Positions 1 to 7,636 of a DNA stretch of 19,133 nt are shown here, in pieces. Under the pieces are notes generated by a model. That model was not told the origin of the DNA, did not search any database, and saw nothing but the letters and a program-made list of their open reading frames with translations. The stretch covers positions 1 through 19,133 of the forward strand of contig JALNYR010000036.1 in assembly GCA_023229725.1 (NCBI GenBank), in the 5' to 3' direction. Source of the DNA: Dehalococcoidia bacterium. Its GTDB lineage: Bacteria > Chloroflexota > Dehalococcoidia > GIF9 > AB-539-J10. The translations under genes and the position numbers were made by a program. Position 1 is the stretch's first letter; each line of letters starts with the position of its first letter.

Positions 1-108
1 TAGCCACAGCGGTGACGGATGGTCCCGCGCCGGTGCCCGGCCCCGCGGTCCTCGTCCGAGGATGACGATGTGCTCGCCACGTGTCATTGGCGGGAAGCGA
101 GCCGAATC

Positions 109-118
109 TGGTAATAAT
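109..118 (+). promoter_or_regulatory. Possible extended -10 promoter for the DRE-TIM synthase gene
   Basis: The bases TGGTAATAAT form a TGn-extended, AT-rich -10-like element in an otherwise GC-rich upstream region, about 43 bases before the start codon. No good -35 lies at 17-base spacing; a TTGGCG at 87-92 is too far away. The rest of 1-160 holds no gene that I can see. A strong Shine-Dalgarno, AAGGAGGG, lies at 147-154, six bases before the ATG at 161. Confidence 0.4.
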
Positions 119-160
119 ATGCGTCCGGGCCCGATCTGAATCCAACAAGGAGGGTAATAG

Positions 161-1414
161 ATGGCGTACAACGTTGCGCGACTCAAGGGCAAAGAGAACT
201 TCGAGAACGGCAAATGGTGGGTTTCACCGCTGAACTTCGAGCCTGAGGTCATCAAGGAGTTCAGGAACAAGAAGGTCCAAATCCACGATGCGACGCTTCG
301 TGACGGAGAACAGACCGTCGGTGTCGCTTTCTCCCCTGAGGAGAGGGTTGCCATCGCCGAGCAGCTGAGCGGTATCGGCATTCACCGCATCGAGATCGGC
401 ATGCCCCCGGCCTCACCGGAGATTCTCGAGGGCATGAAGCGTATCGTGAAGCGGAACCTGAAGTCGGAACCAGTCGCGTTTGTGCGCACTATCAAGAAGG
501 ACATCGACATGGCGCTTGAGGCCGGCGTGAAGACGGCCATCCTCGAGCACATCATGAACCCCTATGCCACCGAATCGGCGTACAAGCTCTCGAAGGAAGA
601 GGTCATCGACCGCCTCATCACGACGGTCAACTACGCGAACGAGCACAAGGTGAAGACCATCTTCATGGGCTGGGACTTGACGCGTGGCGATGACTGGGAC
701 TTCGTCAAGGATGTCTACCAGAAGCTTGCCAGGGAGACCAAGCTGGCCGGCCTCGTGGCTGTGGACACCGTCGGTTGCGCCTCCCCCCGGGCGGTAGGCT
801 TCCTCTTCCGCAAGCTGCGCGAGTGGCTCCCGAACGTGCCGCTCGAGTTCCACACCCACAACGAGTTCGGCACTGCCGTCGGTTGCGTGCTCGAGGCCGT
901 GGCGAACGGCGCGAGCGTCATCCACACGGCCTTCAACGGCCTCGGCGACCGGACCGGCAACGTGGCAACCGAGGAAGTCATCATGGCGCTCGAACTCCTG
1001 GCCGGTATCAAGACCGGCATCAAGCTGGACGGCATCGCGGGCGTCTCGCTCGCCATCGAGAACATCTCGAGGCGCGTCCTGCCCGGCAACAAGCCCATCG
1101 TCGGTCGCGACCTCAACAAACTGGAGACAGGCATTGCCGCGGACCTGCACCGCAAGTTCAAGGACGCCGGCATCGATGTCACCATCCAGGCGTTCGTGCC
1201 CGAAGTGGTTGGCCAGGAGCCGTACCACCTCGTGATGGGGAAGAACAGCGGCGCCGCAACCATCGAGTTCTACCTCGACCAGCACGGGCTCAAGGCCACC
1301 GAGGACCAGGTGAAGGAGATCACCGACAGGGTCAAGTGGCAGGGGCGCGTGCAGCACACCCTGCTCACCGACGCGCAGTTCCTCAAGCTCTGCCGTGACG
1401 TGATGGGCGGGTAG
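161..1414 (+). CDS. DRE-TIM metallolyase: homocitrate / 2-isopropylmalate / Re-citrate synthase family
   Basis: This 417-residue protein should condense acetyl-CoA with a 2-oxoacid by a Claisen-type reaction in the cytoplasm. The family signature is clear. HDATLRDGEQT at residues 42-52 supplies the metal-binding Asp43 and catalytic Arg47. HTH at 231-233 supplies the two metal-binding histidines. FNGLGDRTGN at about 258-267 is the family glycine loop. The TIM barrel is followed by about 100 residues ending near a KNSGAATIEF stretch. The length is too short for the LeuA-type allosteric C-terminal domain, so a feedback-regulated isopropylmalate synthase is less likely. Homocitrate synthase, citramalate synthase or the Re-citrate synthase of anaerobes all remain possible; the substrate cannot be read from sequence alone. 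The start is well supported by the AAGGAGGG site. The gene appears to be monocistronic. Confidence 0.9.
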   Translation: MAYNVARLKGKENFENGKWWVSPLNFEPEVIKEFRNKKVQIHDATLRDGEQTVGVAFSPEERVAIAEQLSGIGIHRIEIGMPPASPEILEGMKRIVKRNLKSEPVAFVRTIKKDIDMALEAGVKTAILEHIMNPYATESAYKLSKEEVIDRLITTVNYANEHKVKTIFMGWDLTRGDDWDFVKDVYQKLARETKLAGLVAVDTVGCASPRAVGFLFRKLREWLPNVPLEFHTHNEFGTAVGCVLEAVANGASVIHTAFNGLGDRTGNVATEEVIMALELLAGIKTGIKLDGIAGVSLAIENISRRVLPGNKPIVGRDLNKLETGIAADLHRKFKDAGIDVTIQAFVPEVVGQEPYHLVMGKNSGAATIEFYLDQHGLKATEDQVKEITDRVKWQGRVQHTLLTDAQFLKLCRDVMGG

Positions 1415-1449
1415 TCGAGACATACCTGTAGCTGCTGAGAAGCACGTCT

Positions 1450-1504
1450 GGCCCGCCTGCTGCCGCTGTCGTACGTTGAGTACGCGGCGCGCGGCCGGCG
1501 GGCC
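1450..1504. other. Long imperfect hairpin in the gap after the DRE-TIM synthase gene
   Basis: GGCCCGCC (1450-1457) is the exact reverse complement of GGCGGGCC (1497-1504). Nested inside are GCCG/CGGC (1462-1465 / 1485-1488) and CGTAC-GTTGA-GTACG (1470-1484). Together they give a long bulged stem in the 3' flank of the upstream gene. Just downstream, CCGGCGTCGACGCCGG (1514-1529) is a perfect 16-base palindrome. It may be a transcript-end structure or a mobile palindromic element. No U-rich run follows, so a classic terminator is not shown. Confidence 0.45.
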
Positions 1505-1560
1505 ATCCTGTCTCCGGCGTCGACGCCGGGCGGGCATGCGCCGGTCCTGAACAGCAAAAT

Positions 1561-1590
1561 GGGGAAGGGAGGCTCCCCTCTCCCTTCCCC
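1561..1590 (+). terminator. Strong hairpin, possible terminator without U-tract
   Basis: GGGGAAGGGAG (1561-1571) pairs perfectly with CTCCCTTCCCC (1580-1590) across an eight-base loop. It lies 147 bases after the DRE-TIM synthase stop codon. The downstream bases (TGTGGTTAAGG) are not U-rich, so termination is only a suggestion. The remaining gap to 1774 holds purine-rich sequence and no recognisable gene. Confidence 0.4.
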
Positions 1591-1740
1591 TGTGGTTAAG
1601 GAGGGAAAGTTGAGAAAGTGCCCTTGAGGGGGAAGAGGGGGGATGGCAGGGCAAACCGGGCGGATGTTATCACAATCGGCTCGAGCCGGTCAAAAGCCTT
1701 CTGATCCGCGCCCGCGGTTTCGGTCCGGATGGCGGGTTCG

Positions 1741-1749
1741 TGCTATCGT
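1741..1749 (+). promoter_or_regulatory. Possible extended -10 for the zinc-ribbon/transglutaminase-like gene
   Basis: TGC followed by TATCGT lies 25 bases before the GTG start at 1775. The hexamer matches the consensus only partly, and no -35 was recognised. It is listed because similar elements precede several other genes here at comparable distance. Confidence 0.28.
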
Positions 1750-1774
1750 TGGTGTGGTCTGACAAGGAGCGTCC

Positions 1775-3174
1775 GTGGAGCCTGAACCGGCGGGCGATGC
1801 AGGCATCTGCCCTCGTTGCGGGAATCGACTCAGCTATGACCCCGGGACGGGGTTGCGGTTCTGTGCCGACCCCGGCTGCGGCGCTGTGGTGCCGGCGCCG
1901 ACAACGGTCCCGCTCGCCTTTGCCCCGGCGCCGCCTTCTCCGCAGACAGCTGCCACAGAGGACGCTCTCGAGCATGCCCCGGCGGCACAGCCGGCCGAGC
2001 TGGAGGGGGAGGTCCGCCCGCGCCGCGCGCAGCGGGCGCTGCTGGTCGGCGTCGGCGTCGTCACCGTCGTGGCCGTTCTCGCCATGGGGCTATCGCCCTC
2101 GCTCTGGTTCGGGCATCCGTCGCTCAGTGTCACCCCGCGCGACCTCGCGTTCGATGAGGGAGGCGGCGGCGCCGTCCTGCCGCTCGCGTTTGCCATCGAG
2201 AACGGCGGAAAGGGCCGGCTCGACTGGCAGGTGGAGACCGATGCGGCCTGGCTGACGCTGGCGCCGACATCGGGCACGCTTGACGCCGGCCTCGATATCG
2301 TCACCGCGAGCGCGGACATCACGGCGCTCCCCGCCGGCACGCACACCGCCGTGTGCACCGTCGCTGCCCCCGGAGCCCGCAACTCCCCCCGGGTGGTCAA
2401 CGTCGTACTGACCGTCCACTCGACCGTCGAATCGCGCGCAATTGCCGACGCGCTGGGCGACAGGGTCGAAGTCCTGGAGGGCATCCAGCCACCGTACGTC
2501 GCCGACCCCATGGGTTCACCCATCGTGCTCGTGAACAATGACGAGGCGAGCGACGTGACGCTGGCCGAGCTGCTCGAGTTCATAAGGGGCGACGCGACGG
2601 ACGAGAGCCCCTACGTGCAGGACCTGCGGATGTGCGGCACGTTTGCGGAGCAGTTGCACAACAGCGCCGAGGCCGCGGGGATACGGGCTGCCTGGGTCTC
2701 CCTCGACCTGCAGGGCCAGGAGATAGGGCACGCTCTCAACGCGTTCGTGACGACAGACCGCGGCCTCGTGTTTGTCGACAGCACCGGCGACAATCCCCTG
2801 GCAATCGTGTCGCCTGACGGCGGGCGGGGAGAATGTGAGTGCGACCGGATCGCCTATGTCAGGGTCGGAAGCGAGTACGGTCTCATCTCCATCGACCGTG
2901 CCGTCGACCCGGCGTACGACTTCTATGTGGCGTACTCGGCTGCCTGGAGTCGTACCTGGGGGACGTGTCGGCCTTCAATGCTCTTGCCACCGAGTACAAC
3001 GCGATGGTCCAGGGCCGAACACTCGTCGCGGGAAGCGATGAGGCTCGCGCCGCCCTGCGCATGCGCGCCGAGCTCGATGCCAAACGCACGGAGATGGAGA
3101 TGCAGCGCGAAGTGCTCGGACCGTGTCGCTGGACGACCCTCGGTGTGGTCGAGTCGGCGCGGCTCTACTGGTAG
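1775..3174 (+). CDS. Membrane-anchored zinc-ribbon / BACON-like / transglutaminase-like protein (frameshifted)
   Basis: The GTG start at 1775 follows AAGGAG (1764-1769) by five bases. Domains in order: a zinc ribbon with Cys12, Cys15, Cys30 and Cys35; a Pro/Ala-rich linker; one membrane segment at about residues 88-108; an Ig-like segment at about 118-215 resembling BACON domains (SVTPRDLAF..., WLTLAPTSGTL..., VVNVVLTV); and a transglutaminase-like region with a plausible triad of Cys288 (MCGTFAEQL), His320 (GHALNAF) and Asp336 (FVDSTGD). After DFYVAYS, near base 2940, the reading continues only in another frame as CLESYLGDVSAFNALATEYN, to a stop at 3172-3174. One base appears to be missing; repaired, the protein has about 466 residues. 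The architecture suggests an envelope-exposed protein with a protease-like or degenerate papain fold. Its substrate is unknown. Confidence 0.75.
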
Positions 3175-3202
3175 GTTGACTCAGCCCGTCTCCGCAGCCC
3201 CG

Positions 3203-5311
3203 TCACTTCGAGCCCGTGCCCGACGTCCATCCGGCGATGTCATTGGCGCAAATCATGCCCGACATAATGACAGACTCCACGCCCGCGCCGGGATACGTTG
3301 ACGCGCCGGCGAAGTACAGACCCTTGATGGGCGCCCGGAAGTGCGGTCTGTGGCCGTCGACCGACTGGTCGAAGCTGTACAGCGCGCCCTCGGGCGTTCC
3401 GGTGTAGGCCTCCAGCGTCCGCGGCGTCGCCGCGTCGAGCACGACCACGCTGCTGCCAAGCTCGGGTATCGCCTCCGCCGCCTTGCGCACGAGCAGCGCG
3501 GCGAACTGCCGCTTCCGGTCGTCGTATTCCCGCGTGTCTCGCTCCGGGAATTCGCGGTATCCCATCGGCGCCACGAGCGTGACGCTTGAGCATCCGAGCG
3601 GCGCGAGGCGCTTGTCGGCATTCGAGTTGATGAGTATCGTGAAGTCGCCGTCCACGTGCTGGATGAGCGACGGGTATGCGCCGAGGTCGTGTTCCACGCC
3701 GACGTACACGATGAAGGCTGAAGAGGACATCTTCAGGCCTTTGAAGAAGTCGATGAAGGGGCCGCCCGCCTCCTGCGCCTCGATGAGCTGCAGCACGCAG
3801 GCGCGTGCGTTCACGTTGGCCACCACCACGTGTGCCTGGAATATCTCCGCGCCTGACCGTATGCCCCGGACCCGGCGCCCATCCGACAGGATGCGGTCTG
3901 TCCGGTAGCTGGGCATGATGGCGCCGCCGTGACGTTCCACGACATCCGCGATTGCCCGCGCGAACGCACGGGGGCCGCCGACCGGGTAGTGCAGGCCCTC
4001 CATCTGCGGCCCCACGCAGCCGATGAGCGCCCGGAGACCCGGCGTAACGTCGGCCTTCGTGCCGTTCTGGCCGGCCGTGGCTGCCACGAGCCGCTTCAGG
4101 TTGTCATTCCCGAAGTGCTCGTCGAGCTTCTGCTGGAACGTCTTGTCCAGCCAGTCGTACAGCGTCGGGTACGTGCGCGGCAGGTTCGCAGTTGCCTTCT
4201 CGCCCATCAGCCGGACGACGAGGTGGTCGGGCAGCGGGCTGCCGTAGGTGCTGCTGTAGTCGTGAAGCTGGTAGTAGGCGTCCGAGGCTTCGCGGTAGAA
4301 GGCGTCGATATGCTCTCTCTCTTCGGGGAACATCTGTGATAGAGCCGCGGCCAGTTGCAGCGCCCCGCTTGGAAGGTTGACTGCCTTGCCCCCGTAGACA
4401 CAGCCTGTGCTGTGCCGCACGAAGCGACCTTCCGGGTCGATGTCGAGCGCGCGTAGCAGCTTCGTGACCGGGCCGTTCTCCCAGACGCCGCTGATGCCCG
4501 TGACGCCGGTGCTGAAGACGTACTTGTCCCGCATTAGCGACCCGAAGTACCCGCCGACCTGCTGCTGCTGCTCCATGACGAGCACTTTGTAGCCTCGTTT
4601 GGCCAGGAGCGCCGCGCAGGTCAGCCCGCCCATGCCGGCGCCCACGACGGCAACGTCGTACTCGTTCTGCTGCTTCGCTGAGGCCGCCGACAGCGGGACG
4701 TGCCATTCGAATGGCTTGAAGCGCTGGGCCACCAGGTACGCCGGTCCCTTCTTCTGGAAGACGAACGCGAAGACGAGCCCCGCCAGCACGAGTCCGACCG
4801 GCACGGGCCCCACCAGCCGCACCGCCTCGAAGGCGAGCAGGATGGTGCTGAGCAGGAACACGCCGCTCCACACCGCTGTGACGATGTTGTGCAGTGTGAG
4901 GAAGGCGGGATTGCGCCAGTACTGCCGGGGATAGGCGTGCCTGGCTTCGTCTGCACTGAACGGCCTGCGGACGGCAAGAGAGACGACCGCCATCGCGGTG
5001 AGGACGCCGAAGCTGACGGGTCCTGCCATCTCGATGAACAGCCGGCTCAACCCGGCGTAGGTCACCACGGCAGCCGCGATGAAGTACGCGAGCGACGTGA
5101 TGTCCAGGAGTCGATAGAGCTTCGTTCGTACCTGCTGGACGAGCAACGCGACGGAGACGCCGAGCGCGATGGCGATGCCGGCGGCATCACCTCTGTCCGC
5201 GAACAGCCAGTACACGACCCACGGGAGGAAGGACAGCGCGAGGAAAAGCGCCTCCGGGAGCTTCGTTGTGGAGCTGTGTGGTTCCTGGCTGGCGGTTTCT
5301 TGCCGTGACAT
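3203..5311 (-). CDS. FAD-dependent phytoene desaturase / carotenoid isomerase-like oxidoreductase with N-terminal membrane domain
   Basis: This is a 702-residue protein. Residues 1-200 hold about five or six hydrophobic segments. Residues from about 218 form an FAD-binding oxidoreductase: DVAVVGAGMGGLTCAALLAK (dinucleotide loop), then VMEQQQQVGGYF, and near the C-terminus GLYFAGASTYPGAGVESVIMSG, the FAD-contacting motif of the CrtI/CrtISO family. The family acts on polyprenoids or retinoid-like lipids at membranes, and the extra membrane domain fits a lipid substrate. No other carotenoid gene is in the window, so the substrate is open. An in-frame ATG at 5389 exists, but it lies inside the promoter spacer (see 5380-5408). 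The ATG at 5311 has AAGGGGG eight bases upstream and is the better start. The gene is convergent with the upstream one, with 28 bases between stops. Confidence 0.85.
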   Translation of the reverse strand: MSRQETASQEPHSSTTKLPEALFLALSFLPWVVYWLFADRGDAAGIAIALGVSVALLVQQVRTKLYRLLDITSLAYFIAAAVVTYAGLSRLFIEMAGPVSFGVLTAMAVVSLAVRRPFSADEARHAYPRQYWRNPAFLTLHNIVTAVWSGVFLLSTILLAFEAVRLVGPVPVGLVLAGLVFAFVFQKKGPAYLVAQRFKPFEWHVPLSAASAKQQNEYDVAVVGAGMGGLTCAALLAKRGYKVLVMEQQQQVGGYFGSLMRDKYVFSTGVTGISGVWENGPVTKLLRALDIDPEGRFVRHSTGCVYGGKAVNLPSGALQLAAALSQMFPEEREHIDAFYREASDAYYQLHDYSSTYGSPLPDHLVVRLMGEKATANLPRTYPTLYDWLDKTFQQKLDEHFGNDNLKRLVAATAGQNGTKADVTPGLRALIGCVGPQMEGLHYPVGGPRAFARAIADVVERHGGAIMPSYRTDRILSDGRRVRGIRSGAEIFQAHVVVANVNARACVLQLIEAQEAGGPFIDFFKGLKMSSSAFIVYVGVEHDLGAYPSLIQHVDGDFTILINSNADKRLAPLGCSSVTLVAPMGYREFPERDTREYDDRKRQFAALLVRKAAEAIPELGSSVVVLDAATPRTLEAYTGTPEGALYSFDQSVDGHRPHFRAPIKGLYFAGASTYPGAGVESVIMSGMICANDIAGWTSGTGSK

Positions 5312-5379
5312 CGCGAGTTCCCCCTTGTCGACGCGGGCTCGGTTTCGGCAGACCGGAAGCGCGCTCCCGGCGTGACACC

Positions 5380-5408
5380 ATCTTGTCACTTGCCAATCGC
5401 AAGGTCAA
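5380..5408 (-). promoter_or_regulatory. Promoter of the desaturase-like gene (TTGACC-N17-CAAGAT)
   Basis: Read on the minus strand, TTGACC (5408-5403) and CAAGAT (5385-5380) are separated by exactly 17 bases, and a TGA immediately precedes the hexamer (extended -10). Transcription would begin near 5373, giving a leader of about 60 bases to the ATG at 5311. Confidence 0.55.
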
Positions 5409-5480
5409 TAGCGGGCCGCGTTCGTGTGCCCATCACACTGTACAACGTCGCACGTTCCGTTGCGGTTGCGTGCGGTCTGC

Positions 5481-5745
5481 TGTAGGGCGCGGGCTCCCAC
5501 GCCTGCCCGTGGGGGGGCGGCGCACTGTGCTCCACTATGGCAGGGACCTCCACATCTGCGCCGGACGGGGACGTTCAATCTGCTGCAGGGCCGGTCTCAG
5601 ACCGGCCCGCCGCACGCTCGGTCGCCGCCCACCGCCGTTGCGCTCACACACGTTCGCTATCTGGTGTAGGGGCGGACCTCTGCGTCCGCCCGTGGGCCGG
5701 GGGTGGGTGGTATCCGTAGGGGAGGCGCATGCGCCTCCCGTTGCG
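5481..5745. repeat. Cluster of short palindromic (REP-like) units
   Basis: Four related units lie in a gene-free stretch. Three contain strong inverted repeats: GGGCCGGTCT/AGACCGGCCC around one base (5588-5608); GGGCGGAC/GTCCGCCC around CTCTGC (5670-5691); and the perfect palindrome GGGAGGCGCATGCGCCTCCC (5720-5739). A fourth, degenerate unit begins TGTAGGGCG at 5481, with CGGGC/GCCCG arms at 5490-5509. Units tend to open with (T/C)GTAGGG and close with CCCG(T). This resembles the abundant dispersed GTAGGGGCGG-type palindromes of some Chloroflexota genomes (from memory, not searched). No protein-coding gene is supported in 5312-5875. Confidence 0.7.
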
Positions 5746-5830
5746 CGGTGAATCACGCCCGACCGTTGCGAACGAAACGGAAATGCGGGGACACCATACT
5801 CAATTCGTACGTGAGAGGATGCCGTCCGCA

Positions 5831-5839
5831 TGCTAGTAT
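5831..5839 (+). promoter_or_regulatory. Extended -10 for the PPC-domain gene
   Basis: TGC followed by TAGTAT gives a good extended -10. Transcription would start near 5846, about 30 bases before the GTG start at 5876. The -35 region is weak. Confidence 0.45.
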
Positions 5840-5875
5840 GGTGCGCGATAGCTGCGGTGTATGGAGGCGGGTGAC

Positions 5876-6334
5876 GTGAAAGCGACGCAAGGCTCAGTCG
5901 GACGTGTCTTCGTGCTGCAACTTGAGGACGGCGACGTCGTTCCCGAGTGCATCGAGCGTTTCGCCTCCGAACAGTGCCTCCGCGTCGGTCAGGTGCTGCT
6001 GCTCGGAGCGTTCAACGAGGGCACCGTCGTGGCCGGTCCCCGCGACTCCAACACCGTGCCGAGAAACCCGATACTGCTGCCCGTCGATGGCATCCACGAG
6101 ACCATCGGCGTGGGGCTCATCGCGCCCGATGAGACCGGCGCCCCGCGCCTGCACATGCACGGCGCGCTGGGTCGCTCCGGAGCGACCCTCACCGGCTGCC
6201 TGCGCGAAGGCGTCACGACGTGGCTCATCGCCGAAGCCGTCATCACCGAGCTGCTTGCCGGCCCCATCAGCCGTCTGCCGGACGCCGCCAGCGGCATCTC
6301 TCTGCTGACGGTTCACGCCGCCGGCCGCGCGTGA
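5876..6334 (+). CDS. Stand-alone PPC/DUF296 domain protein
   Basis: The protein has about 152 residues and consists only of a PPC (plant and prokaryote conserved, DUF296) domain. Visible hallmarks are an opening strand GRVFVLQLEDGDVVPECIER, a central LLGAFNEG..., and LHMHGALGRSGATLTGCLREG followed by an EAVITEL ending. In this family the His-rich stretch binds a metal and the domain forms trimers. Bacterial stand-alone members have mostly unknown roles, and no AT-hook is present, so DNA binding should not be assumed. The GTG start at 5876 is preferred because GGAGG (5863-5867) lies eight bases upstream. The in-frame ATG at 5861 has no such site and would make the protein five residues longer. 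Confidence 0.8.
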   Translation: MKATQGSVGRVFVLQLEDGDVVPECIERFASEQCLRVGQVLLLGAFNEGTVVAGPRDSNTVPRNPILLPVDGIHETIGVGLIAPDETGAPRLHMHGALGRSGATLTGCLREGVTTWLIAEAVITELLAGPISRLPDAASGISLLTVHAAGRA

Positions 6335-6345
6335 ATGCGGCGTGC

Positions 6346-6363
6346 GCAGTGTCAGCCCACTGC
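6346..6363 (+). terminator. Small hairpin between the PPC and MFS genes
   Basis: GCAGTG and CACTGC pair around a six-base loop, 11 bases after the PPC gene's stop codon. No U-run follows, so terminator function is weakly supported. Confidence 0.25.
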
Positions 6364-6368
6364 CCCCG

Positions 6369-6397
6369 TTGCGCGTTCTCCTTGCTCGTGCCATAAT
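6369..6397 (+). promoter_or_regulatory. Promoter of the MFS transporter gene (TTGCGC-N17-CATAAT)
   Basis: TTGCGC (6369-6374) and CATAAT (6392-6397) are 17 bases apart, and TGC directly precedes the -10 hexamer. The predicted transcript starts near 6404, about 29 bases before the ATG at 6433. Confidence 0.55.
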
Positions 6398-6432
6398 CGC
6401 TGCTTCTAACCCTGCTGTCTGCACACGCTGAG

Positions 6433-7587
6433 ATGGAGACACACGCCGCGCTCCCCCGCCCCGGATATCGCACCGTGTTCGCGCTGGCCTTCGTCATTGC
6501 CTTCCTGGTGCACCTGCTGCTCTTCTGCCTCTCCCCCATGGTCGGCGTGCTCATGGACGAGATGCACCTCAGCCACGCTCAGTTCGGCTTCGTCTTCTCC
6601 GTGGCGATGATCAGCCTCATCATCTTCAGGCTGCCCTGGGGCGTGCTGGCCGACCGCCGCGGCTACGTCAGCGTCATGCGGGTCGCACTCGTCCTCTCCG
6701 CCCTGGCGGCCGGGTTCAGAGGCGTATCCCAGGGCTATTCCGGGCTTCTCGTCAGCCAGTTCTTCGTCGGCCTCGGCCTGGCAGCGGTCATGCCGTGCCT
6801 CTCGCTGATGGTCAAGGCCTGGGCATCGGACAGGCCCGGGCTCGGCACCGGCATCTACTTCTCCGGCTTCGCGGTCGGCAACGCCTCGGCGCTCGCGGTG
6901 ACACCGCGGCTGCTGGAAGTCATGTCGTGGCGACAGGTCTTCCTGGTCTACGCCGTCGTCGCCGCTGTCGTCTGCATCGTCTGGTTCCTGCTGGGCCGCA
7001 GCGGCGGCTCGGTCAGCTCCAGCTTCCGGCCCGGAGACATAAAGCTCGTGATGCGCGAGCGGCTCGTCTGGGTGTTGCTCATATTGCTCGTCGGCTCGAT
7101 GGGCTGCTACGACACCCTGGCCAGTTGGATGCCCCGCGTGTTGCAGATGAAGGGCCTCGAGCCCGAATTTGCGTCCCTGCTGCCCGCGGGGTTCTTCGCC
7201 GCGGGACCGGTGACGGGGCTGCTGCTGGACCGCTTCCGCAGTCGCCGGACGCTTGTCGTCCTGCTTGGCGTCACCGCCGCTGCCGCAATCGCACTGACCA
7301 TCTCGGCCCCCCTGCCGTTGTTGCTGCTCTGCTTCTTCGTTATCGGCTTCACCACCACGGGGGTCAGCGTGGTCAGTCTGACGATGCCCGTCGAGGAGAA
7401 GCGGCTTTCGCCCTACGCGGGCACGGTGGTCGGGTTCGTCACGTCAGTGTCGAACGTGGGGCCGCTGGCGGTGCCGGTGTTGTTCGGCTACCTCATCGAT
7501 GTGACCGGCTTCTACGCCGCTTCGCTCGCCGCCGTCGCCGCGCTCGGCGCGGTCATCTTCCTCGGCTGCTCGCGACTGATGCGCTGA
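6433..7587 (+). CDS. Major facilitator superfamily transporter
   Basis: This 384-residue integral membrane protein has about twelve hydrophobic segments in two halves. The loop between segments 2 and 3 reads GVLADRRGYVSVMR, the MFS motif A (G-x-L-a-D-r-x-G), and an LLDRFRSRRTLVV sequence after segment 7 or 8 echoes it in the second half. The protein resembles the compact anion or small-molecule carriers of the NarK/CynX-like and OFA-like groups, but no substrate can be assigned. No clear Shine-Dalgarno precedes the ATG; a short-leader transcript from the promoter at 6369-6397 is likely. The gene is convergent with the following aldolase gene. Confidence 0.88.
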   Translation: METHAALPRPGYRTVFALAFVIAFLVHLLLFCLSPMVGVLMDEMHLSHAQFGFVFSVAMISLIIFRLPWGVLADRRGYVSVMRVALVLSALAAGFRGVSQGYSGLLVSQFFVGLGLAAVMPCLSLMVKAWASDRPGLGTGIYFSGFAVGNASALAVTPRLLEVMSWRQVFLVYAVVAAVVCIVWFLLGRSGGSVSSSFRPGDIKLVMRERLVWVLLILLVGSMGCYDTLASWMPRVLQMKGLEPEFASLLPAGFFAAGPVTGLLLDRFRSRRTLVVLLGVTAAAAIALTISAPLPLLLLCFFVIGFTTTGVSVVSLTMPVEEKRLSPYAGTVVGFVTSVSNVGPLAVPVLFGYLIDVTGFYAASLAAVAALGAVIFLGCSRLMR

Positions 7588-7609
7588 GCCTCCGGGGCGC
7601 CGCTTCGCC

Positions 7610-7634
7610 GCGGCCGCCGTCCGCTTCGGGCCGC
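7610..7634. terminator. Hairpin in the convergent gap between MFS and aldolase genes
   Basis: GCGGCC (7610-7615) pairs with GGCCGC (7629-7634) in the 49-base gap between converging genes, where a bidirectional terminator would be expected. There is no U-run on either side, so the call is weak. Confidence 0.25.
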
Positions 7635-7636
7635 AG

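Noticed and set aside
413..1654. Long minus-strand open frame opposite the DRE-TIM synthase gene
   Set aside because: It is antisense to a gene with clear family motifs, has low-complexity Arg/Ala/Gly-rich composition and matches no family; long shadow frames are expected at this GC content.
5312..5389. N-terminal extension of the desaturase-like protein to an ATG at 5389
   Set aside because: That ATG lies inside the spacer of a good promoter and has no ribosome site; the ATG at 5311 has both a ribosome site and a sensible leader.
5481..5745. CRISPR-like array
   Set aside because: The units are self-complementary, differ in their cores and are irregularly spaced; there are no identical repeats with unique spacers and no cas genes.
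5266..5751. Plus-strand frame across the palindrome cluster
   Set aside because: It crosses the desaturase gene start, the promoter and the repeats, and its translation is Arg/Pro/Gly-rich with no domain.
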